A stretch of DNA of 6,805 nt, from NCBI GenBank assembly GCA_903868285.1, contig CAIPUP010000233.1, forward strand, positions 1 to 6,805, in the 5' to 3' direction. This document shows positions 1 to 6,550 of the stretch, one piece after another; position 1 is the first letter of the stretch, and every line of letters begins with the position of its first letter. The notes below the pieces were generated by a model. That model did no database searches. It had not been told where the DNA came from and worked only from the letters and a program-made list of their open reading frames with translations. Position numbers and translations under genes: made by a program. Source of the stretch: an uncultured beta proteobacterium. Its GTDB lineage: Bacteria > Pseudomonadota > Gammaproteobacteria > Burkholderiales > SG8-39.

Positions 1-1488
1 GATCAGGCGGCCGGTACCAACCCAGCTCAGGGCCAATCCGGCGGCACGCAAGTAGAACTGCAGCATCCAGTGATAGCGCGAGGGCTGGGTGTAGGTGATG
101 GTGAACACCGAGGACATATTGACCACCCGGAACGGCAAGCTCGCCTCCTCCAATCGTTGATTCAGGCCTGCGGCACGCTCGTTCCAGCGCTGATCCACAT
201 CGCGATACATCGCCGCTACCGCCTCGTCAGTCTCCAGCCGCACCAGGAATTCATTCATGGCTGCCATGACATAGGGATGGGCGTTGAAGGTACCGCGGGC
301 AAAGCTGATATTGGCCGGCTGCTGGGGATGAAAGCGCTGCATCCATTTTCGAAGACCGGCCACAACACCAATGGGCAAACCGCCGCCGATGGTTTTACCG
401 TAGGTCACCATATCGGCTTTGACACCGAAATATTCCTGCGCTCCACCCGGGGCCAGGCGAAAGCCCAGAAATACCTCATCAAAAATCAACACGATGCCGC
501 GCTGGCTACAAATCGCACGCAGATCCTGCAACCACTTTGTGTAGGCGGCACGGTCATAGCCGGCGCGACGCGAACCATCCAGCAGCGAAGAGTCGCCCGG
601 CGCGGCACTGTTGGGATGCAACGCCTGCAGGGGGTTGACCAGAACGCAGGCGATGTCTTTGCGGGTCGCCAGCACATGCAGCGTCGAGGCATGCATTTCG
701 CGCAGGGTGTAGGTCTCGTGCGCAGTTTGCGGATTGCCAACACCGGGCTGCACATCGCCCCACCAGCCGTGATACGCGCCGCAAAACCTAAGCAAATGCG
801 TGCGACCAGTGTGATAGCGCGCCAGTCGCACCGCCTGCATCACCGCCTCGGTGCCGGACATGTGGAACGACACTTCGTCCATGCCCGAGATACGCAGAAT
901 TCGTTGCACATTGTCGGCCACCACCGGATGGTAGGCACCCAGCACCGGGCCGAGGTTTTCCACCCTTGCCGCGCCTGCCGCCATGCATTGCTTGTAGAAG
1001 TCGTAGCCGAGCAGATTGACACCGTAGGAGCCGGTCAGGTCATAGAACTGATTGCCATCCAGGTCGGTGACAGTGACACCAGACGAACTGGCAACGAAGC
1101 TGCCACCACGCAAGTGCTGGCGCACATGACGGCTAAAGGGAAACGGGACGCGGTAGGTGGCAGTGAACTGCATGTCGGAAATCGCGCTCTGTGCCTGGGC
1201 GCTCATCGCAGCAGAACGGGCAAAGCGCGAGGCGTAGGTGTCCACCAGGCGGGCAAAGCCCGCGCGTCGGTCCGCTTCGATAGCAGCCGGTGCGCCATCG
1301 GCCTTGAAAAACCTGGCTTCATCGAATTCGTAATACGGCACCAGGGCACTGATACGGCGTGCCGTGCGCGGATGACCGGCCAGCGACGGGTGTTTGGCCC
1401 AGGACAGTTCAAGCCGGCGTTTTATCCGTGGCAACAAGGCGGCAGCAGCGACGGCTGCCAATCCAAGCGTGAAGAGTTCGTCGTTCAT
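1..1488 (-). CDS. Class III PLP-dependent aminotransferase, glutamate-1-semialdehyde aminomutase/AMT-like, 3' end cut by window
   Basis: I translated the minus strand from ATG at 1488; it stays open for 496 codons to the window edge, so the C-terminus is missing. Fold-type I motifs appear in order: SGTEA (residues 211-215, cofactor phosphate), AYHGWW (238-243, stacking Tyr239), IFDEV (335-339, Asp337 pairs with the pyridine nitrogen), TYGKTIGGG (362-370, Schiff-base Lys365) and GTFNAHP (399-405). The core resembles glutamate-1-semialdehyde aminomutase and, more closely, aminotransferase domains embedded in polyketide/peptide synthases (PGGAQ...FGV, GGGLPIGVVAG). About 110 residues precede the core, beginning with a hydrophobic stretch (residues 6-20) followed by basic RIKRR, a possible membrane anchor. 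The usual VEP glutamate is Asn285 (VNPLQ), and about 20 extra residues follow it. The start has only a weak GGA; an in-frame ATG at 1521 is the alternative. Family is secure, but a true aminomutase role in haem synthesis is doubtful. Substrate unknown. Confidence 0.92.
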   Translation of the reverse strand, partial: MNDELFTLGLAAVAAAALLPRIKRRLELSWAKHPSLAGHPRTARRISALVPYYEFDEARFFKADGAPAAIEADRRAGFARLVDTYASRFARSAAMSAQAQSAISDMQFTATYRVPFPFSRHVRQHLRGGSFVASSSGVTVTDLDGNQFYDLTGSYGVNLLGYDFYKQCMAAGAARVENLGPVLGAYHPVVADNVQRILRISGMDEVSFHMSGTEAVMQAVRLARYHTGRTHLLRFCGAYHGWWGDVQPGVGNPQTAHETYTLREMHASTLHVLATRKDIACVLVNPLQALHPNSAAPGDSSLLDGSRRAGYDRAAYTKWLQDLRAICSQRGIVLIFDEVFLGFRLAPGGAQEYFGVKADMVTYGKTIGGGLPIGVVAGLRKWMQRFHPQQPANISFARGTFNAHPYVMAAMNEFLVRLETDEAVAAMYRDVDQRWNERAAGLNQRLEEASLPFRVVNMSSVFTITYTQPSRYHWMLQFYLRAAGLALSWVGTGRLI

Positions 1489-1562
1489 CGTAAGCGTCCG
1501 CTGCGTATCAGAACCAAGCATCAGCGGCTGTTCTACCTTGGCGACATGACAAGGATGTGACG
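1489..1562. promoter_or_regulatory. Short divergent intergenic region between the class III aminotransferase and psd
   Basis: These 74 bases must hold the 5' signals of the minus-strand aminotransferase and the translation signals of psd. An inverted repeat is visible: CCGCTG at 1498-1503 and CAGCGG at 1522-1527, 18 bases apart. I could not find a convincing -35/-10 pair for either direction; TTGTCA on the minus strand (plus positions 1546-1551) resembles a -35 but has no good -10 at the right distance. Calling it regulatory rests on gene orientation only. Confidence 0.35.
1551..1555 (+). promoter_or_regulatory. Ribosome binding site deciding the psd start
   Basis: AAGGA lies 7 bases before the ATG at 1563 but only 1 base before an in-frame GTG at 1557. 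The spacing favours the ATG, which makes the protein two residues shorter than the longest reading. Confidence 0.7.
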
Positions 1563-2447
1563 ATGCAAAACCTGCTAGCCCGTCTGGGCGCAAATGAAGA
1601 TCTGAATTTTCTGCTGACCAACCGCATTCCACGCCAGGCCCTGACGCGGCTGTTCGGTTGGTTCAGCCAGATCCGGCATCCGCTGATCAGCCGCTGGTCG
1701 ATAGCGCTGTGGCGGCGTTTCGCCGAGTTGCATCTGGACGAAGCGGAACAAACCGAATTCGCCAGCATGCATGAGTGCTTTATCCGCAAGCTCAAGCCGG
1801 GTGCGCGACCGATCGAAGCCGATCCCACGCTATTGAGCAGCCCCTGCGATGGCATCGTCGGGGCGTTCGGACAAGTTGAAGATGGACAACTGATCCAGGC
1901 CAAAGGCTTTCCCTATAGCCTGCGCGATCTGTTGCACGACGATGCGCTATGTCAGCACTACCGCAACGGTCTGTACCTGACCATCCGCATCACCTCGAGC
2001 ATGTATCACCGCTTTCACGCCCCGCATGACTGCCAGGTGGATGCAGTGACCTATATTTCAGGCGATACCTGGAACGTCAATCCGGCGGCACTCAAGCGCG
2101 TGCAAGGCCTGTTCTGCAAAAACGAGCGTGCGGTCATCCAATGCCGGCTCAACGCGGGCCAGCATCGCCTCACCCTGGTACCGGTGGCGGCAGTGCTGGT
2201 GGCCAGCATCCGACTGCATTTCGCCGATGTGCTATTGCACCTGAAATATCGTGGGCCGAACCGCATCCCCTGCCAGGCCAGCCTTACCAAGGGCGAGGAG
2301 ATGGGCTGGTTCCAGCACGGCTCGACCATCATCCTGTTTGCGCCGCCGGGCTTTACGCTGGCCGAAGGCATCCACGACGGTATGCCCATCCGCATGGGAC
2401 AGGCGCTACTGCGCCTGCCCGATGCAAACAGGGCTCAGCCCTTGTAA
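1563..2447 (+). CDS. psd: Phosphatidylserine decarboxylase proenzyme (pyruvoyl-dependent)
   Basis: Decarboxylates phosphatidylserine to phosphatidylethanolamine at the inner membrane, the last step of PE synthesis. The 294-residue product aligns from memory along its length with E. coli Psd (322 aa): the N-terminal IPRQALTRLFGWF region, SSPCDG (Asp96), AKGFPYSLRDLL, YHRFH (His149, His152), the SGDTWNVN segment, KNERAV, KGEEMGWF and the self-cleavage site HGST. By family knowledge the chain is cut between Gly253 and Ser254, Ser254 becoming the pyruvoyl group of the alpha subunit. Two departures: the usual leucine of LGST is His252, and the aspartate that E. coli has just before YHRVH is Met147. 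The ATG at 1563 is chosen over GTG 1557 from the AAGGA spacing. The 3' end overlaps the convergent fbp gene by 13 bases. Function is confident; whether it is the only psd in the genome cannot be seen. Confidence 0.96.
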   Translation: MQNLLARLGANEDLNFLLTNRIPRQALTRLFGWFSQIRHPLISRWSIALWRRFAELHLDEAEQTEFASMHECFIRKLKPGARPIEADPTLLSSPCDGIVGAFGQVEDGQLIQAKGFPYSLRDLLHDDALCQHYRNGLYLTIRITSSMYHRFHAPHDCQVDAVTYISGDTWNVNPAALKRVQGLFCKNERAVIQCRLNAGQHRLTLVPVAAVLVASIRLHFADVLLHLKYRGPNRIPCQASLTKGEEMGWFQHGSTIILFAPPGFTLAEGIHDGMPIRMGQALLRLPDANRAQPL

Positions 2448-3430
2448 TACGCACTGGCCTGTTCCACCTCGTTCCTGGAGCCGAGGATCACACCCACGCG
2501 CTGATGCAGTTCGCGCGGCTGGATGTCGAGAATGCGCTGCGTGCCATTGGTGGCAGCGCCACCGGCCTGCTCCACCAGCAAGGCCATCGGATTGGCCTCG
2601 TACATCAACCGCAAGCGGCCTTCCTTGTACTTGTTGTCCGCCGGGTACATGAAGATGCCGCCACGCGAGGTGATGCGAAACACATCCGCCACCATCGACG
2701 CCACCCAGCGCATATTGAAATCCTTGCCGCGCACGCCGGTCTTGCCGGCCAGACATTCATCGATGTAGCGCTTGGTCGGTGCCAGCCAGTTGCGCATATT
2801 CGACATATTGATGGCGAACTCGGCCGTGTCCTCCGGTATGCGGACTTGCGGGTTGGTGAGGATGAAGCTACCCATCTCGCGATCCAGCGTGAAGGCCACC
2901 GTGCCACGCCCCACCGTCAGCACCAGAATGGTCTGCGGGCCATACACCGCAAAGCCGGCCGCCACCTGATTACGACCGGGCTGCAGGAAGGCCTGCTCAT
3001 CCGGATCGGTCACTCCCTCGGGGCATTTGAGCACCGAGAAAATCGTGCCGATCGAAACATTGACATCGATGTTGGAAGAGCCATCCAGCGGGTCGAACAG
3101 CAACAGATAGCCACCCTTGGGCATGTCGCCGGGAATCTTCCAGGGGTGTTCCATTTCCTCCGAGGCCATGGCCGCGAGATGGCCGCCCCATTCATTGGCC
3201 TCGATCAGGATTTCGTTGGAGATGACATCGAGTTTCTTCTGCACCTCACCCTGGATGTTCTCGGCACCGGCACCACCCAGCATGCCGCCCAGTTCACCCT
3301 TGGACACGGCATGGCTGATGGCCTTGCAGGCGCGTGCCACCACCTCGATCAGCAGTCGCAGATCGGCGCTGACGGTGCCATGCTGGCGTTGCTGTTCAAT
3401 CAAATAGCGTGTCAATGTGATGCGTTTCAT
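2435..3430 (-). CDS. fbp: Class 1 fructose-1,6-bisphosphatase
   Basis: Hydrolyses fructose 1,6-bisphosphate to fructose 6-phosphate and phosphate in the cytoplasm, for gluconeogenesis or, in an autotroph, the Calvin cycle. The 331-residue product has the normal class 1 length. It shows the N-terminal TLTRYLIEQQ segment, SEE (90-92), the Mg2+-binding FDPLDGSSNID signature (112-122, Asp113 and Asp116), NMSNMRNW (208-215), and sugar-phosphate binding NKYKEGRLRLMYEAN (266-280, Glu278 a metal ligand), all intact. The reading frame is open upstream to 3586, but the extra 52 residues are unlike the family. The ATG at 3430 has a strong GAGGAGA site 8 bases upstream, so it is taken as the start. fbp diverges from the PucG-like gene and converges on psd with a 13-base overlap. 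Transaldolase lies upstream on the same strand, but about 3.1 kb away, so the two are not one operon as seen here. Confidence 0.98.
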   Translation of the reverse strand: MKRITLTRYLIEQQRQHGTVSADLRLLIEVVARACKAISHAVSKGELGGMLGGAGAENIQGEVQKKLDVISNEILIEANEWGGHLAAMASEEMEHPWKIPGDMPKGGYLLLFDPLDGSSNIDVNVSIGTIFSVLKCPEGVTDPDEQAFLQPGRNQVAAGFAVYGPQTILVLTVGRGTVAFTLDREMGSFILTNPQVRIPEDTAEFAINMSNMRNWLAPTKRYIDECLAGKTGVRGKDFNMRWVASMVADVFRITSRGGIFMYPADNKYKEGRLRLMYEANPMALLVEQAGGAATNGTQRILDIQPRELHQRVGVILGSRNEVEQASAYYKG

Positions 3431-3565
3431 GCCGCGGCTCTCCTCGAAAGAGCGGCGATTATGCGTCATTCGACAGCCTACCCGGCGCTCGGGGCAGGCT
3501 GCGGCGGAACGGTCAAGCGACTGGTCTAGAATCGCCGCTTCGCAACCGTTGCCGCAGGTGTTCGC
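3431..3565. promoter_or_regulatory. Divergent promoter region between fbp and the PucG-like aminotransferase
   Basis: The 135 bases separate two divergently read genes and should carry both promoters. Candidate -10 boxes are CATAAT on the minus strand (plus positions 3458-3463), 27 bases before the fbp ATG, and TAGAAT on the plus strand (3527-3532), 33 bases before the aminotransferase ATG. Neither has a good -35 hexamer at standard spacing. The aminotransferase has a weak AGGTG (3556-3560) 5 bases before its ATG. The region is inferred from orientation; the boxes are tentative. Confidence 0.4.
3439..3445 (-). promoter_or_regulatory. Ribosome binding site deciding the fbp start
   Basis: Read on the minus strand this is GAGGAGA, 8 bases upstream of the ATG at 3430. 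It excludes the longer in-frame start at 3586. The element partly overlaps a short potential hairpin, GCTCT (3437-3441) with AGAGC (3449-3453), loop 7 bases. Confidence 0.8.
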
Positions 3566-4849
3566 ATGACGTCCTCGACCAATCAAAGCCTTTCTACTCC
3601 CAGTCTTTCATCGCAGGCTATCGCCCAGGTCAATCCGCTGCCGCGACTGCTGATGGGGCCGGGACCGATCAACGCCGACCCGCGCGTGCTGCGTGCCATG
3701 TCGGCGCAGTTGCTGGGTCAGTTCGATCCGCAATTCCGTGGCTTCATGAAGCAGGCCATGGTGATGTATCGCGAGGTATTCGAGACACGCAACGAGTGGA
3801 CCCTGATCGTCGATGGCACGGCGCGCTCGGCCATCGAAGCGGTGATGGCCTCGCTGATCGAGCCGGGCGAGCGGGTGCTGGTGGCCAGCTATGGTCGCTT
3901 CGGCCAGCTCAAGACCGAGATCGCACGCCGCTGCGGTGCCGACGTGCGGGTGGTCGAGACCGAGTGGGGCACGGTGTTCACGCCGGAGCAGATCGAGGCT
4001 GCGCTGCGCGAACATTCACCCAAGCTGCTGGCGGTGTGCTCGGGCGACACCTCCACCACCATGCTGCAACCGCTGGCCGAGGTCGGAAAATTGTGTCATC
4101 GCTACGGCGCACTGCTGCAGGTGGATGCCACCGCCTCGCTGGCCGGTGCGGCACTGCCGGTCGATGCCTGGGAGATCGATGCCGTCACGGCCGGCCTGCA
4201 GAAATGTCTGGCCGGTCCCTCGGGTGCCGCGCCCATCACCCTGAATGACGCGGCGGCGAAGATCATCTATCGCCGGCGTCATATCGAGCAGGGCCTACAG
4301 ACCGCCGACTATGTCGCCGGCGCGGGACGCATCATTGGCTCGAACTATTTCGATCTGGCGATGGTGATGGACTACTGGTCGGACAAAGCACTCAACCACC
4401 ACACCGAAGCCACCACCATGCTGTATGGCGCCCATGAATGCGCCCGCATCTTCATCGAGGAAGGACGCGAGTCGGTGTATCGCCGCCACCGCATCGCCGG
4501 CGCATCGATGCTGGCCGGCCTGGAAGGCATGGGACTGCGCGTCTTTGGTGACAAGACAAACAAGATGCCCAACGTCACCGGGGCCTGGATTCCCGAGGGC
4601 GTGTCTGGCGAGCGGGTGCGCAGCGCCATGCTGAACGACTTCAACATCGAGATCGGCACCTCGTTCGGGCCGCTGCATGGCCGCATCTGGCGCTTTGGCA
4701 ACATGGGCTACAACGCACGCCAGGATGCGGTGCTGCTGACCCTGGCGGCACTCGAGACCGTGCTCTCGGCCGAGGGCCATCGCTTTACCCGCGGGGCGGG
4801 TGTCGATGCTGCCTGGCAGGTCTGGCGTGAGGCGCAAAATCAATCGTAA
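3566..4849 (+). CDS. PucG-like class V PLP aminotransferase (ureidoglycine-/alanine-/serine-glyoxylate aminotransferase family)
   Basis: Predicted cytosolic fold-type I aminotransferase of 427 residues that probably moves an amino group onto glyoxylate or a similar keto acid. Motifs in order: LLMGPGPINADPRVL (28-42), QFDP (52-55), WTLIVDGTARSAIEA (78-92), ETEWGTVF (131-138), GDTSTTMLQPL (160-170), QVDATASLAG (185-194, Asp187 for the pyridine nitrogen), GLQKCLAGPSG (210-220, Schiff-base Lys213), IGSNYFDL (257-264), LNHHTEAT (276-283), GTSFGPLHGRIWRFGNMGYNAR (364-385 region, Arg376 likely binding the substrate carboxylate). This pattern matches the PucG/(S)-ureidoglycine-glyoxylate aminotransferase branch better than ordinary serine-glyoxylate enzymes. 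The first 24 residues are a Ser/Thr/Gln-rich extension before the core. No other allantoin or purine-degradation gene is in view; the downstream partner is a sulfatase-like gene 48 bases away on the same strand. Family is confident, the true substrate is not. Confidence 0.9.
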   Translation: MTSSTNQSLSTPSLSSQAIAQVNPLPRLLMGPGPINADPRVLRAMSAQLLGQFDPQFRGFMKQAMVMYREVFETRNEWTLIVDGTARSAIEAVMASLIEPGERVLVASYGRFGQLKTEIARRCGADVRVVETEWGTVFTPEQIEAALREHSPKLLAVCSGDTSTTMLQPLAEVGKLCHRYGALLQVDATASLAGAALPVDAWEIDAVTAGLQKCLAGPSGAAPITLNDAAAKIIYRRRHIEQGLQTADYVAGAGRIIGSNYFDLAMVMDYWSDKALNHHTEATTMLYGAHECARIFIEEGRESVYRRHRIAGASMLAGLEGMGLRVFGDKTNKMPNVTGAWIPEGVSGERVRSAMLNDFNIEIGTSFGPLHGRIWRFGNMGYNARQDAVLLTLAALETVLSAEGHRFTRGAGVDAAWQVWREAQNQS

Positions 4850-4856
4850 GTTATTG

Positions 4857-4877
4857 TTTTTAAAAGACTTTTAAAAA
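4857..4877. repeat. AT-rich palindrome in the aminotransferase-sulfatase junction
   Basis: Left arm TTTTTAAAAG (4857-4866) and right arm CTTTTAAAAA (4868-4877) are exact reverse complements around a single A at 4867. It fills nearly half of the 48-base junction and is strikingly AT-rich against the GC-rich flanks. The stem has one G:C pair and no following U-run, so it does not look like an intrinsic terminator. It could be an operator for a dimeric regulator or a weak internal promoter element; the sequence alone does not decide. Confidence 0.75.
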
Positions 4878-4897
4878 AACGAACCAAAGAGCAAGCC

Positions 4898-6496
4898 ATG
4901 CGCCAGCCGAACTTCCTGTTTTTCATCACCGATCAGCATCGCGCCGACCACCTTGGCTGCTATGGCAACAGCATCGTGCGCACACCGCATCTGGATGCGC
5001 TGGCCCAGCGCGGTTGGCGCAGCGACGAGTTCCATGTCGCCACGCCGATCTGCATGCCCAACCGCGCCTCGCTCATGACCGGACGCATGCCCTCGCGCCA
5101 TGGCGTGCGGCACAACGGCATCGAGCTGTCGCTGGATGAAACCGTGCTGCCCGAGGTGCTGCGTCAGTCCGGCTATCGCACGGCGCATATCGGCAAGTCG
5201 CATTTGCAGAACATCGAGACCAAGCCGGCGCAGGTGCCGCGCCCCGACCAGCCGCGCTACGCCCGCCAGGCACGCCGCGAAGGGCCGGGCGAGCATGGTC
5301 AGGAAAGCTGGAAGCGTTGGGAAGAGCATCCCGAGTTCGACATCACCACGCCCTTCTACGGCTTCGAGACGGTCGACCTGTGTATTCATCATGCCGATCA
5401 GGAGTACGGCCACTGGCGGCGCTGGCTGCGTGAGCAGGTGGCCGATGCCGACCAGCTGATCGGGCCACAGAACGCGCTGCCAACGCCGGAGTTCGAGCTG
5501 GCACGCTGCCAGCAGGCCTGGCGCACCCGCGTGCCGGAGGCGCTCTACCCGACCAACTGGATCGCCGATCGGGCCATCGCCCGGCTGCGGACGCTGAAAT
5601 CCGACGCTGCCGGCGCTGGCCAGGGGCAGCCGTTTTTCATGCACTGCTCGTTTCCCGATCCGCATCACCCCTACACCCCGCCGGGCAAGTACTGGGACAT
5701 GTACCGCCCGGAAGATGTACCGGCGCCGCCGTCTTTCCATGCCGCACATCGCAACCTGCCGCCGCATGTGCAGCATCTGTACGGCGAACGCGATGCCGGC
5801 ACGGCCATCAAGCACACCCAGGCGCTGTTCGCCTGCAGCGAGCGCGAAGCACGCGAGGCGATTGCCCTCAACTACGGCTCGATCAGCTGCATCGACGACG
5901 CCATCGGCCGGGTGCTGGCCGAGCTGCAGGCATTGGGCCTGGCCGACAACACCATCGTGGTGTTCACCGCCGACCATGCCGATTTCATGGGCGATCACCA
6001 GTTGCTGCTCAAGGGCCCGGTGCACTATCGCGGCCTGACGCGTGTGCCCTTCATCTGGGCCGATCCGGCGCAGACACCGGCCGCCGCCACCTCGTCGGCA
6101 CTGGCACAGACCATCGACATCGCCTCGACCATTCTCGAGCGGGCCGGGGTCGAGCCCTGGAACGGCATGCAGGGCCGCAGCCTGCTGCCGCTGATGCAAG
6201 GTCGTCAGTCCTCGGTGCGCCACAGCCTGCTGATCGAGGAAGAGGGTCAGCGCTACTACATGGGCTTTCCCGACCGGGTACGTGCCCGCAGCCTGCTGCA
6301 TGGCCAGGTACGCATCACCATGTATGACGGCATCGACTGGGGCGAGCTGTACGACCGCAGCAACGACCCGCATGAGTGCCACAACCTGTGGGACGAAGCT
6401 TCAGCCAGCGCGCTGCGCCATGACATGACCGACCGCCTGGTGCGCGCCATGCTCGATCTGTCCGAGACCAGCCCCTATCCGACGACGATCGCCTGA
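4898..6496 (+). CDS. Formylglycine-type sulfatase / phosphonate monoester hydrolase-like enzyme
   Basis: Alkaline-phosphatase-superfamily hydrolase of 532 residues, predicted to cleave a sulfate ester, phosphodiester or phosphonate ester. Visible elements: N-terminal NFLFFITDQHRADHLGCYGN (5-24) with metal ligand Asp12 and Gln13, the CMPNRASLMTGR signature (52-63) with Cys52 as the residue oxidised to formylglycine, GKSH (99-102), FPDPHHPYTPP (252-262), FTADHADFMGDH (356-367, Asp359 and His360 as metal ligands), Lys372, and the C-terminal LYDRSNDPHECHNLW (484-498) typical of the family. The signature keeps CxPxR but has Asn in place of the usual Ser of CxPSR. There is no signal peptide, so a cytosolic enzyme and an imported substrate are expected; a separate formylglycine-generating enzyme would be needed and is not in the window. 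A weak AAAGAG (4886-4891) sits 6 bases before the ATG. It is probably co-transcribed with the upstream aminotransferase. Substrate unknown. Confidence 0.93.
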   Translation: MRQPNFLFFITDQHRADHLGCYGNSIVRTPHLDALAQRGWRSDEFHVATPICMPNRASLMTGRMPSRHGVRHNGIELSLDETVLPEVLRQSGYRTAHIGKSHLQNIETKPAQVPRPDQPRYARQARREGPGEHGQESWKRWEEHPEFDITTPFYGFETVDLCIHHADQEYGHWRRWLREQVADADQLIGPQNALPTPEFELARCQQAWRTRVPEALYPTNWIADRAIARLRTLKSDAAGAGQGQPFFMHCSFPDPHHPYTPPGKYWDMYRPEDVPAPPSFHAAHRNLPPHVQHLYGERDAGTAIKHTQALFACSEREAREAIALNYGSISCIDDAIGRVLAELQALGLADNTIVVFTADHADFMGDHQLLLKGPVHYRGLTRVPFIWADPAQTPAAATSSALAQTIDIASTILERAGVEPWNGMQGRSLLPLMQGRQSSVRHSLLIEEEGQRYYMGFPDRVRARSLLHGQVRITMYDGIDWGELYDRSNDPHECHNLWDEASASALRHDMTDRLVRAMLDLSETSPYPTTIA

Positions 6497-6501
6497 GCCG
6501 T

Positions 6502-6544
6502 CCGGGGATTACACCCGGGGATTACACCCGGGGACTACGCCCGG
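6502..6544. repeat. Three tandem copies of a 13-base unit between sulfatase and transaldolase
   Basis: CCGGGGATTACAC occurs exactly at 6502-6514 and 6515-6527, then as CCGGGGACTACGC at 6528-6540 (two differences), followed by a CCGG remnant to 6544. Each unit start can pair with the next: CCGGG, a seven-base loop (GATTACA, GATTACA, GACTACG), then CCCGG, giving stems at 6502-6518, 6515-6531 and 6528-6544. Neighbouring stems are mutually exclusive. It fills the 54-base gap between convergent genes. No U-run follows on either strand, so simple intrinsic termination is not supported, although a roadblock or transcript-end role is possible. Confidence 0.85.
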
Positions 6545-6550
6545 AAATAC

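Noticed and set aside
70..1560. Plus-strand open frame of 496 codons
   Set aside because: It is antisense to the class III aminotransferase. Its translation is His/Arg/Gly-rich with no recognisable domain, while the minus strand carries all the PLP-enzyme motifs.
2141..3529. Plus-strand open frame of 462 codons
   Set aside because: It overlaps psd in another frame and lies antisense to fbp; the product has no family character.
3431..3586. Upstream extension of fbp by 52 codons, which would overlap the divergent aminotransferase start
   Set aside because: The extra residues do not resemble class 1 enzymes, and a strong ribosome binding site precedes the ATG at 3430.
3566..4849. Phosphonate-specific aminotransferase PhnW as the identity of the class V enzyme
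   Set aside because: It would suit a phosphonate-type hydrolase partner, but the motifs (QFDP, ETEWGTVF, LNHHTEAT, GTSFGPLHG) match the PucG branch better.
4857..4877. Intrinsic terminator after the PucG-like gene
   Set aside because: The stem is almost all A:T with one G:C pair and a one-base loop, and no U-run follows it; it is more like an operator or chance AT-rich palindrome.
4871..6382. Minus-strand open frame of 503 codons
   Set aside because: Antisense shadow of the sulfatase, produced by GC-rich codons; the sulfatase frame has complete active-site motifs.
6502..6544. CRISPR array
   Set aside because: Units are 13 bases and directly adjacent with no spacers.
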